The notes: generated by a model not told the origin, from the sequence alone. 64,000 nt of DNA from Cristatella mucedo (GCA_009760855.2 WPIO01000036.1:481001-545000); one strand, 5' to 3'; numbered from the stretch's first letter, positions 47,391-60,639 are shown. A program made the numbers and translations.

Positions 47391-49727
47391 GTTTCTCTGA
47401 TAGAGCGTTGCTAATTTTGTTACTGCTATTGAAATTTCCTATTAGTAACATGTTTGATCAGCTACTTAAGGTACCGCCGCACCCAAGCTCTTATTTTGCT
47501 GATCTTAGACAAACTGCGTGGCCGGTTTATGGACCACATCGCGTGGTGGACTGTTTGTACGAAATATAAGCGTCCAAAAAGTACCTCTAACTTACCGCAA
47601 TCAGAATAATTATAATAACACTATTAAATTCGTGTAATGGCATCAGATAACTTAATCTCTTTCTGGGCTATCTAGGCATATTTTTCGTGAAGGAAGCATG
47701 ATTTAATAATTAGTAATAGCATTTGCAATGTAAACAAGCCTTTCACTGAGTGACTTCATTAATCCCTGTGAGACAGCAAGTTCCGAGAGTCCTGAAAACT
47801 GGGTACCTGCTCAGCCGTTTATGACGAAATCCAGGTTACCCGGCCATCTGCCGATGGCAGCAACGGCGGAAGAACAGTTTGCCCAGCCACTGGCGTCAGG
47901 ATAAAGCAACAAGAATTTATGACGAGTTTTAAAAAGGTGCTTTACGGTTACTCATTTGCCCCAATCAATTCGACATGCTGCTGTCTCATGTAGCTTGTCC
48001 GAGGCTGAGAAATCTGGCTTTCCAGTTTATCGGGTTCCGCATAATAAGTGTTGGACGCATTGTCGCATTCAGATATAAAAAAAACCATGGTAGCTTGGCT
48101 CCCGGACTGGATGCCCGCTGCTTCGGACGTGAAACATATGCGACCCGATGTAGGGAGCAGCTGGTAGGAAGGGTTAAGCGTACTTACGCACGTGTAGAGT
48201 ACTTGCATGGTAAAGAGTGGTGTGATACAGGATATTTTGCAACCCCCAAAAATTAAAAATTCATGTATAATATATAAATGTCGGCCGAATTTGACCGAAT
48301 CAATTTTGGTGTCCTGTCTGGGCCTCAGCTAGAACTGGTGAAAAGTAGTAACAAAGAAGGCACATCCAGCGAGCGGCTGTTTTGTTGTCGATTGTATCCC
48401 GCAGCGGCTTTGTAAGACTAGCGGCTTTCCTGATAGTTTGAGACTTGAAAATAAAACCACCAGCTGTCATTTTCGCAGTGCCGGATTTTGGAAGAATCAC
48501 AGAAGTTACGAGTTTAATAACAGATAAGGTTACGAAATAATGACAGGCAGGAAAATAATTGGAGACCGAGTACTCCAAAGGGTCATGTTACCCTATACTA
48601 GAGGGGCAAGACAGGAAGCGTGTGTACCGTGCTTTTGATTGCAATAGAAAGTGACACTTTAAAAGGGGAATTTAGACACCCAAGTAAGTCTAAAAATGGT
48701 CCTAAAAGCTCGCGTACAGCCTCAAATGACAGGGAATGGTCAAACTATATCCAATCAGGGACAAACCGATAAGCCGATCGAATATCCTGCTGGTTCGAGG
48801 GAAAATTGGGGGGAAAATACGCCTTGCGGTATTCGACGCCGGCTCAGAGTTGTCGCTTTCTGGCGCTAATTTTAACGAGTCTTTACAAAGCGGCAGAGGA
48901 ATTGAAGCGTTCGTATGATGTCATGCGACACTGCACCAAGATACGGGGCCGTAAGTAGGGTGTCTTGAATATCATTGTCGAGAACCAACACCATGAAACT
49001 TTTACAGTCAACACAAATGATGCCTGCATCCAGCGTATAGCTTACTATATGCTCAGGTGAGCTAAAATGAGTTTCTGTAATATTTGGTCGCCAGTCTATA
49101 GTCGTGTTGTCAATCTAGAGGTCAGCGCGGCTGAGAGTAGAATGTAGCATCTCATTATCAGCCGTAGGTTGCCGAAGCTGAGCACCTCCGTCATGATCAC
49201 CTTCGCAGTTACGCATCACTTCTCACGCCACACCTAAAGCTGAATTATTGCACTCACGCGTGGATAAGAAAGAAGAGGACTAGGAGACTGACTGATGGTT
49301 ATGCTGAGGAATCAGAGAAATCTAACGCGGGACTGGTTCTACTTGAGATACCACGCGTGGCAGGATTGAAGCCCAACAGAACGCAAGGGACGAGTGCCCT
49401 TCTATGGACCAAGACACACAAGGAGACTTAGAAAGTAAAGAAGCTTGATTTATCTCAAAAACAAAAAAATTAACATCGACCATGTCATTTATCAAGCCGG
49501 ACAGTCAGTCTAAGCTGCACGTATCTTATCTATTTAGAAAACGTGCTTCAGTCGAGCACTTTTTTTTATTCCACAACGATATCATGATCGACTAAATGAC
49601 ACGTCCTCAAAGCCTATTATGATCTAACTAAGAAGAACTCGTCTCAGGATCCTTGTCACGTGCAGCGGTCAGAAACGGAGATCACGCTTAGCCAATGTCG
49701 TCGACATGACCTAATAGGATAAATAAC
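47391..49727 (+). repeat. Duplicated retroelement module, copy B
   Basis: Second copy of the module at 39510-41572, in the same orientation about 7.9 kb away. It carries an extra or replaced stretch at 48248-48673 that is absent from copy A, and only one protease motif. Confidence 0.9.
48736..48918 (+). pseudogene. LTR-retrotransposon protease remnant, copy B
   Basis: An open stretch with Val-Phe-Asp-Ala-Gly-Ser (codons 48835-48846) preceded by basic, glycine-containing residues, consistent with the start of a retropepsin domain. It ends in a stop about 24 residues after the motif. Both module copies have Ala at the residue after the catalytic Asp. Confidence 0.45.
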
Positions 49728-50095
49728 CATCGTCAATTTCATGCTGTGTCCCAGCAAAATATCAGCTATAGCAACTCACTGCCTCAACTGCTCTCCTGAC
49801 TCTGCTATGCTTCCCACTTTCTCTTTGTTGCGTGAGACGAAGTCTGTTGTGTCTGCCGAATGCGTACCGAAAGCCGCTTAGGTTGCGAGTGCGCTATACA
49901 AAACTCTCCTGCGTAACACCCACATGGTCTTTATGACTTTGTGGAGTCACAGACGGAGATACATTACATTAGTTCGGCGAGGCGACCTTGTAAACCTGCA
50001 ATGTTGCCCCCTACGTTGTAACCTGGGCCTTAGTCTTAGCAAAACATGACCAGCACGATTCGCTCCACTTCTACTAAGCGGAAACGCTGCCTCGG
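49728..50095. other. No recognised feature
   Basis: No coding signal or known repeat recognised. Confidence 0.45.
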
Positions 50096-50222
50096 ATGAC
50101 TACGTGTCTACTTCACCCCTTACGGGACCACCAGAACGCTTATCACCCACCAGCTTCAGTCGTAGCTCAGTGGAAGGGTCTACATTGTCTAGTTACAACC
50201 TTTTCTCTGAGTTCCCTATCAG

Positions 50223-50439
50223 GCACTTCTTGGACAACGCGCACTTCCTTCTCCTGCGATCCTCAAACAATTCTCTATCCTGGAGCTCAATCCTGGTAAC
50301 CAACTACTATACAGGACGCTATTGTGGAACGTTGGTGTGCCGTCACTTTGAGGCAGGAAAAAGAATCGCGGATCGAGCTCGAGATCAGGAAAGTGACGCC
50401 GGCGATTGCGAGCAGCCAAGTTCTACGGCTCTACCGTAG
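50223..50439 (+). other. Possible exon of unknown identity
   Basis: Preceded by a pyrimidine-rich acceptor (ccttttctctgagttccctatcag) and followed by gtaagc. One frame is open over the whole length and ends exactly with TAG at the donor. The text looks protein-like, with a hydrophobic LLLRSS run and an acidic tail, but has no family I recognise and no partner exons. It may be part of an old transposon. Confidence 0.18.
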
Positions 50440-51043
50440 GTAAGCATATCCCATTGCCATCCGTAATAGCTTGTGCCTTGTGTATGGCGAGAACTCTTCT
50501 CCCGCGCCGGATGCGACCTGCTTTTTCCTATTTACTCAATCGGTGGCTGAAGGTCCTTGCCCACCACCTGCTTACGGCAAGCAGCAGCACAATATCTGAG
50601 ACTTGAGCCTTCGCAGTTCCCGCGGGCCATTCCAGCTCTACGCTGTATCTCATAATCGTATTTTTTCCAATCGAATCCGAGCAATCGGCCCCTCTGGGTA
50701 TTTTGGTGTGCGCAGCTATTTCAGAGCCAGCCGATCAGTGTGGACCGGCAAAATAGCCCCATTCAGGTATGGATGGACATCTCCCAGACGTTTTATAGTT
50801 GATAACAGTTCTTCCTCGTGGCGCAGAAATTCCATCTGGACCACTGAGGACCTTACAGAAGTAAGCCACCACCCACTCATACCGTGCTGGATCGAAATCG
50901 TGGGGAGGCGAGTATTTTTATTTTTCTGCTATTCGTTCTCCGAAAACGCAGTGTTTCTTCCCACCACGGTCTTTATGCAGTCCATTTCTAATTTCCACAG
51001 CTCCTTAAAATCGCCAATTCTTTACTCTGCGGATTGTACATAT

Positions 51044-51181
51044 TATATAATTCATTTATATAGCGCCCCAAGAGAACTGAATCTCTATTCAGGCGCTTCA
51101 CATATGCCTCGGGGCTCGAGCCCACGACCTCAGTCAGACCTTGGTCGGGGCGAGCACCTTAACCGCTGGACCAAACCAGCG
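51044..51181 (-). mobile_element. tRNA-derived SINE
   Basis: On the minus strand: A-box-like tggtccagcggttaagg, B-box-like gggctcgagcccc, then a body ending in gattcagttctcttggggcgctata and an AT-rich tail. The 3' part resembles the LINE 3' end at 42490. Confidence 0.8.
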
Positions 51182-52030
51182 CCAAGATCTGCGTAAAGAA
51201 CTGCCGACTGCGTCCGTAGCCCATTCAGCTCCGAGGACGTAACCGTCAATTGTGCATTTCTATCAGAAAACCGTCCATTCTCTTTTAGTTTCTGAGACTT
51301 CCGATATATAATTTCTTCTAAAAAAAATTACTCTAATACAGATGGCACCCACTGGATGGCAGAATCCTCTATCCAAGGCCTAAGCGCCGGCACAGAGGGC
51401 CACCATGTAGCTTCCTCTTCCGCAACGGTCCGCCCAAGCTGATTGACATCACCTCGTACCAAGTCTTCCGCTAGTTCCAACGACCGCTTTTCAGCGTCAG
51501 CCAGCTTACTAACTTGGCTGCGAGTCACAGCACCGAACGTCTGCACACGATCCGCTATTGCAAACGACGCGGCAGACCGCAAGGCGTGAGCAGAAGACTA
51601 ATCCCAAACTTCCGGCGCAGAATTACACAACCACGCGACCCTCACTAGTTTTGGTAGCGGGACAGACAATGCGTGCAATGCGCAGAAATCTGGAGTTGGG
51701 AATACACCGGCGGTAAAGACACAGGGCTCGATATTCTGCACGCGGCGCTAGCAACAGCACCGATGTTAGAAAAAGCACAAACAGTAGCCTTTGTACTGCG
51801 GTTGATACAGCAGGCGACCTCTAACAGATTTGTGTGCGTGCATATAGGTACGCTCACGCTCAGCTCAAGGACTCACCGACCGGCAGACCGTTACTCACTC
51901 CAAGAGAGCGACTGCGACCAGGCCTCTACTGGCCAGGTCGCAAGCCATACACTAATCTCGCCCATACCTAATTATAAATTAATCTACTCAGAAGACATGG
52001 CTAATTGTGGCTACTTCACTAGAGGCTCTT
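51182..52030. other. No recognised gene
   Basis: A minus-strand open stretch at 51328-51582 would encode a helix-prone acidic/basic sequence, but it has no splice or family support. Nothing else is seen. Confidence 0.4.
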
Positions 52031-52187
52031 GGTCATAATCCAGCGGCCAAGCTCGTAGCTGTCATCAAGGACTGACGCCGCTAGGAGCGCTGCTTTTTTG
52101 GCTTAAGGACGTTAATGCACAAGCCGCTGCAACGCGTTTGTAGCAGTGCGGCGCTGCAGTACATAGACGTAGCTACACCAATTTACC
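52031..52187 (+). repeat. 157-base direct repeat, copy upstream of HM13 exon 1
   Basis: ggtcataatccagcggccaag through caccaatttacc matches 53580-53737 with about 20 differences. The two copies flank the first coding exon and the promoter of HM13. Confidence 0.85.
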
Positions 52188-52686
52188 CCAAGCTTTCGGC
52201 GTTATGTTTCAATTTAATTAGAGCAAATAGAGCGCCGAGCTGCGTGGCGGCGGTCGGCCGTTACCGACTGGTCCCATTCCGAAGTCTGTCCTCAGCTCCT
52301 TACACGCGACGGCCAACGGATTGATTGCGCACTCGCTTCCGACCGAGATCTTAGCTTGTCAACCGACCAAGGTAGGGGAAAATGCGGACGTGTAGCATGC
52401 CATGCACGCTGGGGGCATGCGCAGCAGGCAATGTGGCTGCTCAGCACCAGGCTACTACGTTCGAATCCATTATCGTCCGTACAGCGAGTCGGCGCTAGCC
52501 GCGCTGATGCCAGCTGCTACGGTCCGCCGAACTGTTTCGATTTGTCGAGGCTGCTGGTTCTCTGGTAAGCATGTTTAAAAACTTGTCATTAATTTAAATA
52601 TCTGGAATTTTAAATAAAATCGATCATTGGCACCTCCAGCACGAGCCATAGCCGCAGCGCGGCTACTTCGTGCCTAGTTTTATCCA

Positions 52687-52797
52687 GCCAATGAGGGAAT
52701 AGCTTGTTTGCCTACGGGGTGGGGGAAAGTCGTTCATTACTCGGAAACTCTTAGCAGTTGTGTGACCCACGGCAAGGTCATTTGTTGTAACTTCCGG
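52687..52797 (+). promoter_or_regulatory. HM13: Candidate HM13 core promoter region
   Basis: A CCAAT box (gccaatgagg, 52687-52696) lies about 120 bases before the start codon, and an ETS-like site (acttccgg, 52790-52797) lies 12 bases before it. No TATA box is seen. This fits a housekeeping-type promoter. Confidence 0.4.
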
Positions 52798-52808
52798 CCG
52801 ACTTGGGC

Positions 52809-55331
52809 ATGGCTGACGTGGAGAACGCGAGCGGCTCTGCAGCCCCTGGTGACTCTTCGCCTTCTGGACAGAATGCCACCGCCAAGATCCCCGCCACACC
52901 AGAAGGCTTGGCTATTGCGTACGGCAGTCTTTTTGTTATGGCGCTGATTCCAATCTTCGTCGGTGCGTTTCGCTCGGTGAAGCATCAGAAGACCCAGAAG
53001 GTACACTCGCCGGCTTCCTCCTTGCGCCGGCTATTCGCTTCTCTGTTGGTCTCGGAAAACTATTGGCAGGAACTCGTTCAGATATGTTTTCAAATGTTCT
53101 GATGACCGGCGCGCGTGCGACTTCCGTCCAGATTGCGTGTGCACGGGCAAACATATGGTGGTCTCTGCTACCCTGCGATCTCTTATTTTGAGCTTAACGT
53201 GATTACTGCTTCCGATAATTGTACCGGAGGTGTCCGCTATATTTGCGTTCTTAATTATTTTATGTATTTGATGTTAAAGCGGTGCGTTCCTTATCTCCAA
53301 CTAACTCCTGAGTCAGTCTGACAAGTTGGCGACTTGCTGAGTTTTCTCTCAGTGGAGATCCCTGGCTTCAGTTCGATACGATGACGAGAGCATTTCGCCC
53401 TCAGGTCGTCGTTATCGGGAGGGGGTAACAAGAAATTTCATTCGTAGCAGCATTTTGTCGTGCGTGCGTGCACCGCGGCTAGCATACGGTGACTCCTCCT
53501 GTTCCCAATTGGCCCCCCCCCTAGACGAAATAGTTCATTCCCACACTTGTTTTCCTCAGGCGTGCATAGCACTGCACTCGGTCATAATCCAGCGGCCAAG
53601 TTTGTTGCTGTCATCAAGGACTAGCACCGCTTGAAGCGCTGCGTTTTGTAGCTGAAGGACGTTAATGCACGAGCCTCTGCAGCTCGTTTGTAGCAGTACG
53701 ACGCTGCAGTACATCGACGTTGCTGCACCAATTTACCTTTAAAGTTGCAGTCAGTTGATTTTTAGTGAAACTGTACTTTCCTGGGCTACTTTGGATTGGT
53801 TTGGCTGCTTCTAGTTTTTATTGGAGCGCTTCTAGCAGACCGTAAGTTTGATGAAGCATCTTTTACCTACGGGGGGGGGGGCTTGTCTGGATCGCCTCTC
53901 AGCTAGAACTCTATTCTCCTGCACCGAGGATCTGTCTGCATGCCATGGCATACCTTGCACACCACCAGTTCGATTAAGTATACACGATTTCCTATTGCAC
54001 CGATCACTGTGGCTGCACCAAATATGTGTGATTGCGATCTTCTGTTCTTTGTCCTGGTGTGTTTTGCCGACACAGTGCTGATGTGGCTGCCTGAGATCGA
54101 AGAAAAGTTACTATTAAAATTAAAATTACCATTAAGATTATATAGATATATATTAGAATTACTATTAAGACTGCTGCATTGCTACGTCTTACTTGGCATG
54201 CATACCCCTGTGTACCCGAACGCGCTTGCAAATACATCTTGTAAGCAAGGTGGTAGCGATTTCCTGGCAGCTGTTGCCTAGCCGGTGCTACCTAGTGGTT
54301 GCTAGTTACTGCTTACGTATGTCACTTCAGTTTGTGTAATAAGTCAGGCTGATTAGCCTTTAAAGCCTCGGGCAGGTTTACTAAGAGCAACAATAATGTG
54401 ATATTCTGTTGATAATTGCTATAAAAAAAGAAAAATTCGTTTGTAGCACCCTTAGAGAGCCCAATCTCTATCCAGGTGCTTCATACAGATAAAAATATAT
54501 AATTCATTTGTATAGCGACCTAAGAGAACGTAATCCCTATTCAGGCGCTTCACATATGCCTCGGGGCTCGAGCCCACGACCTCAGCCAGACCTTGGTCTC
54601 CGGGGCACCTTAACCGCTGGACCAAACCGGCTTCATGCGAGCAGCCCGGCTCGAGCCCTCGAGACCTCGGTCGTCAAAGGCGAGCACCTTAACACAGCCT
54701 TGCTCCATGGTCAGTGCCTGAGCCTGTCAGGTCTGTCCCCGGCATGTATGTACTTTAACTGACTTCACAGATGTAATAACTCCCAAACGGAGCATTTGAG
54801 CCTTGAATACCACTTTTCTCGGCCAACGGGGATTTGCTTGGTGCTGGTGCAGTGGCTCAGCAAGTCGCCTGATCTGAACCCCGTTGAACGATTATTGAGT
54901 GATATCGACAGGCGGCTGAGGAGGCCGAGTGTTCGGCCTGCACCAGTAGCCGAGCTTTTTCAGTAAAACCCATGCTCTTTGGAGTGTGCTACAGCAGCCC
55001 GTAGAACGATTATTGAGTGATATCGACAGGCGCCGAGGCACCAGTAGCCGAGCTTTTTCAGTAAAACCCATGCTCTTTGGAGTGTGCTACAGCAGAAGAG
55101 AAAGCGCAGGAACTCTATTCCTGGCCAGACAAGGAAGGCCATTAAGAATAGTGGTGGGATGACGTCACACTAAATGCATACACGTCATCAGCATGTGTTT
55201 GTTTTTGGGTCGTCGAGAAATATCGTCATATGCCTCACATAGCTTTAGGGTGCCTGGCGTTGTAAAAAATCCTCTTATTACCCGAACGAGTTTACAGCCG
55301 CTGCAGCGGCAGCCATACTGTGAGCATTTTT

Positions 55332-55401
<70 letters not shown>

Positions 55402-55407
55402 CGCGTG

Positions 55408-55497
<90 letters not shown>

Positions 55498-56535
55498 TGA
55501 AAGAGAGCATGCTTAATGCATTGCATTCAAGGGTTGCACATTATCAGAAGGCCCTTTTGTCGACCAGGTAAGCTCCTAATTGGCTTGATTGGCCATCCCG
55601 TCTTCATGCAGGAGTCTTCTTCTTCGTTTGCAGGAGTCTGGGGAGCCGGCCGAGCGGATGACAGGAAAGGATGCGGCCATGTTCCCATTGATTGCCAGCG
55701 GCTTCCTGTTCGGTATATACCTTCTCTTCACGGTATGCCGTCATTTTCTCTATTTACTTTTTTCGTGGTAGGGACTGTTCGGTAGTGAAGGCACCGCCGG
55801 TCGTGTGTCCGCAGTCGCTGGCATGCTGCTGTTCGGCTGCACTAGCACGCCTTCTCGTTGCTGATTTAACCTTTTTTTTGCAGTATCTGTCCAAAGAGTA
55901 TGTCAACCTGCTGCTCTCCGTGTACTTCTTCGGCCTCGGAGTCCTCGCGCTCGCTCACATCGTGGAGTAAGGGCGCGCGAGCGCCGCGTCGTCTGCTGCC
56001 CCTGTCGACGAACTTCCTCTAATCAATGCGCCTTCTTCGTGCCACTTTGAATGCCAGCCCTCGTGTTTACAGCTGTCCCTTGTTTTTTCAGGCCTTTCGT
56101 GCGTAAAGCTCTACCCGACATTTTCCCAAATAAGCCGTATCACTTGTCTCTGACTCAAGGTGCAGAAGATTCAAAAGAAGGTACACTCCACAGTCTGACA
56201 GCACGATGTGTGCGCTTCCTGTATGTTCTACGATGTGACGCCTAAGCTTAAAGAAATGGACTGCAAGTTTGTTTGCAACTTTGTGGAACTGATAGGCCTG
56301 ACCTGAGACAAGCTTGACAATGAGCAGATATTTGACTCGCTCAATTGTGGGTTTTTTTACGGCAGTGTTCATATGCTAGATGGTGCCCAAAAAGAATTTA
56401 AATCGCTCTCCAGTACTTCACAAAAACTCCAGGGTTCGAGCCCACGGCCTCAGCTATTAAATGCCAGCACCTTACCTCCCCAAACCGATGATGACTGTAA
56501 TGCAAGAAATTATTGTTAGTGAATGTGCACACGTG

Positions 56536-56601
<66 letters not shown>

Positions 56602-59600
56602 ACGCACTAGCGTGCATGATGTGTGTAGTGTGCTCTCTTTCACATGCACTCTCATCTCTATTTGCGAGCGCCACGTGCTGTGTCTGTGGACTCTTCATGA
56701 TAACCAATAAATTTGAATTCGATCGATGTAGTACTACCACCATCTTGAGTTAAGCTATTGTTCCGTTAGGGAATTCGGTGGTGGTGTGCCTCTGGACTGA
56801 CAATGTGAACGAAGCCAGTCATCTCCTATTCTTCTATTACTTTGCTCAGACTGGCACCAATAGTTTTCCCCACCGATCTCAAGTCCATTGCCATTCTGAC
56901 ACTTACTTTCACCTATTTTTACCCTTGGCGCTGTTCTTCTTCGTTTATAAATCCTCGCTTCCATTGACAGCGGGATAGTACTAAGCTATTAAGTTGTGCT
57001 CGAGACGTGTGCTTCAAGCTTAAGGACAGCTCAAGCCTCCTTGAGCTGCCTTGCCACTCCAAGCAACAGACTCGCTTGAGGCAACTATGGTGTCTCGCTA
57101 CAGTGGCCATGTTGCAGATATGACAATGTAATACTCTAGCATCATCGAGACTTGCGTGCCGGCTTATTGCTGTCGATTACGTGCTGGCTATACGTGACAA
57201 AATCAGCCTACCATACATAACGTTGAATGTACATGAATCCTGTTCATACATCCCGTAAATGGAAGTCCCTGCCGACTTTAGTTCATTTGATAGTAAAAGC
57301 ATTAAAACAAACTGTTTTGAACATTGTATCTCCTGTATATATATATATATATTTTTGCTACGTCACGAGAGAACTGCTCAGGAGATCGGTCAGCGGAAAT
57401 TCACTCCTGCCTCACGAAGCAAAGTTTGAGCTGACGTGGCTTTATGGATATATGTTAATATGTAATATAGCGTTGCAAAACATTTGGGCATTTTTGGATA
57501 AGGATACCACAAGCCAGATTAGCACTGCACATATATTTTTTCCCATACAAACCTGTGTAACTCTCTCCTCGAAGATCTTTCTTCCTGCCTGTGCGATACG
57601 ATACACGTGATAAAAAACACGGCAGCTAGGCTTGTGTGTCGCAAAGGTCACTACTGTCGAATTGCACTTCTGTCCAACCTGTGCGCTCCTCTCCCCCCTC
57701 CGTCAAGCAGATCGACGACTTAAAGACTCCTTTAACTTGCTTTGATGCCCTTTCATTCTCTTGCCCGGCCTATCTGAAATGACCATCTATACCTAGCATA
57801 CCCTTCTGAAATTCTTGCACTGCAGCAGGCTTTCTGTCGACCAGCTTACTTCCTCTTACTTCGGTGCCTCTAACTATCCTCAAATCCTTTGTAGACCTTG
57901 AGGGCTTGAGCTCCTGTGCATCTACAGCCTGAAATTGTCTACCCCTACTATGTTTCGACATAAGCTAAAACCGCCACATGCCTCACAGCGCTTGGTTTCT
58001 GTGTGCACTGTTTGTTATGTTCTCATTCAAGCTGAAACTGTGCCGTGCTATTGTCACTCGTAAAAGCTCCTATGCTTCCTTTCCAGCTCACATAAAGTGC
58101 CTTTGAATATCTCGGGGTGGGATACGACGTATTATTAATATTATTGCAGTGTTGCTGGACTATCGATTTGATAGAAAAGACCTCGTTTGCCTTGGGTTGT
58201 GCAGCATATTTGGTGGCTGGTATCTGGTAAAGAAGGTGAGTTGCTGCTGCCGTGCTCGTGATGATCTCGGCCTGTATAGGATACGAGTGTGCAGCGGTTG
58301 CATGCGGCGATGCCCCATCCACCTTTCCCCTTTGTAGCAGCCTTACAAGGTGTGTGCCAAATGCCTACTGCCGACTCCTTTACTGCTGTTGCTATCAGCT
58401 ACTGCCGCCTGCTCGTTAAGGTGTTGTGCAGAGTGTAGGCGATCGTCGTATGCTCGTCGGTCTGCAGACAGTGCTTCGTGAATAATCAACCTTTGCATGG
58501 CATGTGCTACTTTGCATCGACTTGCAGGAGCTAACCCAGTGTTCTGCTAATGTGTCGGTCGCTTGCTTGCTTGCAGCATTGGGTCGCCAACAATATACTG
58601 GCTCTGGCATTCTCCGTTAACGGCATCGAGCTGCTGCAGCTGAACAGTGTGTCGACCGGCTGCATCCTGCTCTCCGGCCTCTTCGTGTACGACATTTTCT
58701 GGGTAGGGCACACTGATGATCTGTTGCTCACGATGGCACGTGCATCATTCGCTGGTCTCTCACCTGTCCGACTGCAGTCTGGAATTATCTCCCTAAACTG
58801 AAGCTTAACTTATTTATCGGAGAGGAGGGGGGGGCATGAGCTCCCAATGTAATCCCGGCCTGGGATCGATGGCACTTCTCGCCTGCTTCGTCGTGTAGTC
58901 TCGATCGGGGGGGGGGGAGGAGGGGGCTCTCTCGCATTGAAAGGATTACTTAATTTCAGAGCAGCTGGTTGGTTTTCGTGCTGTCACTTTAGGTTAAATC
59001 TCCTCAAATTGCTCCTCGGAAAGGTCCCCTGCCTTAGATGCATCAGCTCGAAGCCACTGCGAATCCATTTGCGCTGAGCGTTCCGTTTGACTTGGTAAAA
59101 GCGGTACCTTTTGAATCTGTCGCCTAGTTACTTTACAGTCATCACCGGATTTATTATCGAACAATGAAGTATGTTTACGACATTGCAGCCTATAAATAAT
59201 GTGGGGGCTGTCTGCTAGCCAGCTAGCCTGCCTGGTTTGCTACTACAAGAGCCTGCTTGGCGTCATCAATCCTGTGAAGTAACTAGCTATTCCGGTCAGC
59301 TGTATCGAAATAATTGCAGACGGTCGGACGCCCATTTCTTGCCTTTCGTGCTATTGTGCCGTGTCGTATACAGATCTAGCTCTTCGTCGAGCGCTCCAGA
59401 CTATCTTGGAGAGTTTAACTTGAACTTTTTATGGCAAGTAGGACCTCTGCTCGGGCACTGCAGCAACGTTTACTGAATGAGCCCAATGAAAAGAAAAGAA
59501 ATATTCACTACATTCGAAAAGAAAACAAGGCAGAAAAATGTGCATCAAAATCCATTTGTCGTGCAGGGGCAAGATTTGGTCCCCTTGCTTAAATCTTTGG

Positions 59601-60639
59601 CAATAGTTGATCCTTTTAGCATAGACTGTTCTTATTGAACACGTTTGTAGCTACTGAAATGCTAATCAGTGAGACCATTTTTCCAGGTGTTTTATGCGAT
59701 ACCTCTTCGCTGTGGAGCCTTTCAGATAGATCTGGATAAGTATATGGGGTAATTTATTCCCGTCGTTACTCATTGATGCCAGCCTACCAAAGTGAAAGCA
59801 CGGATGTTACCTGTGGTGGCATTAGCAGAGACAGTATCTGTCTGGCTCCCCCCCCCCCCCACTTGGGCAGGGTCATTGTGCAACATCGTGAAATTACCGT
59901 GTCTCGACGGCGGCTGCACGGGAACCTCTCCATTGGGCTTGTATGCGCAGCAGCAGCCAGCATTTCGACCGTAGGTTACCAGCATTTTTACGAATATTTT
60001 GGGTTTAAGCATAGTGTGCTCTAGCTGGCTTAGATGGTCGTTCAGAACACTCTGGATGCAGCATGCACATTAATAATAATAATAGTAATAACACTTGATA
60101 CAGCGATCTTAGAGAACTCAAATCTCTTTCTAGGTGCTTTACATTTGCTGCAAAGGAAACATGATCGAATGGTTTGTGGTAGCATGTTCAATAAACAACC
60201 AGAATAACATGGTTAGGAGTGACATGCTCAGGCTGAGCATGGAAGTATGGTTAGTGGTAGCATGCATGGTGTCATCACGCATAAGCACATAAAGGACGAG
60301 TCACTTGGACCTATTAAATGCTGTGATAAATAGGTGCATTTTAATTTCTTTTTAAATGTGGTCAAGTGAGAGGATGTTGTGACGGACATTGGCATTTCAA
60401 CTTCGACCAAATGAGCTATAACTGGGAATTGCGTAGGCCCACGCTTTTGTCCCATGCTTGTCACTGGGATGAGCTCGAACGTACCGGGCACGGCGATTGG
60501 AAATTTGGAAATTGGGAAAAAGCAGGAACACCTACTGCATGCCGCAGTAACGTGGCTATCGGTCACTGCATGGATTGCCTCGCGGTGGGTCCCTGCCATG
60601 CTCACTGGTTGCAGGGCTCTGGTCGAATGCAATGCTAGC

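Noticed and set aside
50603-51196. 197-codon plus-strand open frame as a gene
   Set aside because: Its last third is translated SINE sequence (51061-51181); the remainder has no family or splice support.
52803-52808. Start of HM13 two codons upstream of the ATG at 52809
   Set aside because: That position is TTG; the ATG at 52809 has a strong start context and gives the expected N-terminus.
55193-55571. Cys/Val and His/Thr repeat proteins over TG/CA tracts
   Set aside because: Artefacts of dinucleotide repeats; the same applies at 56513-56753 and 60228-60784.
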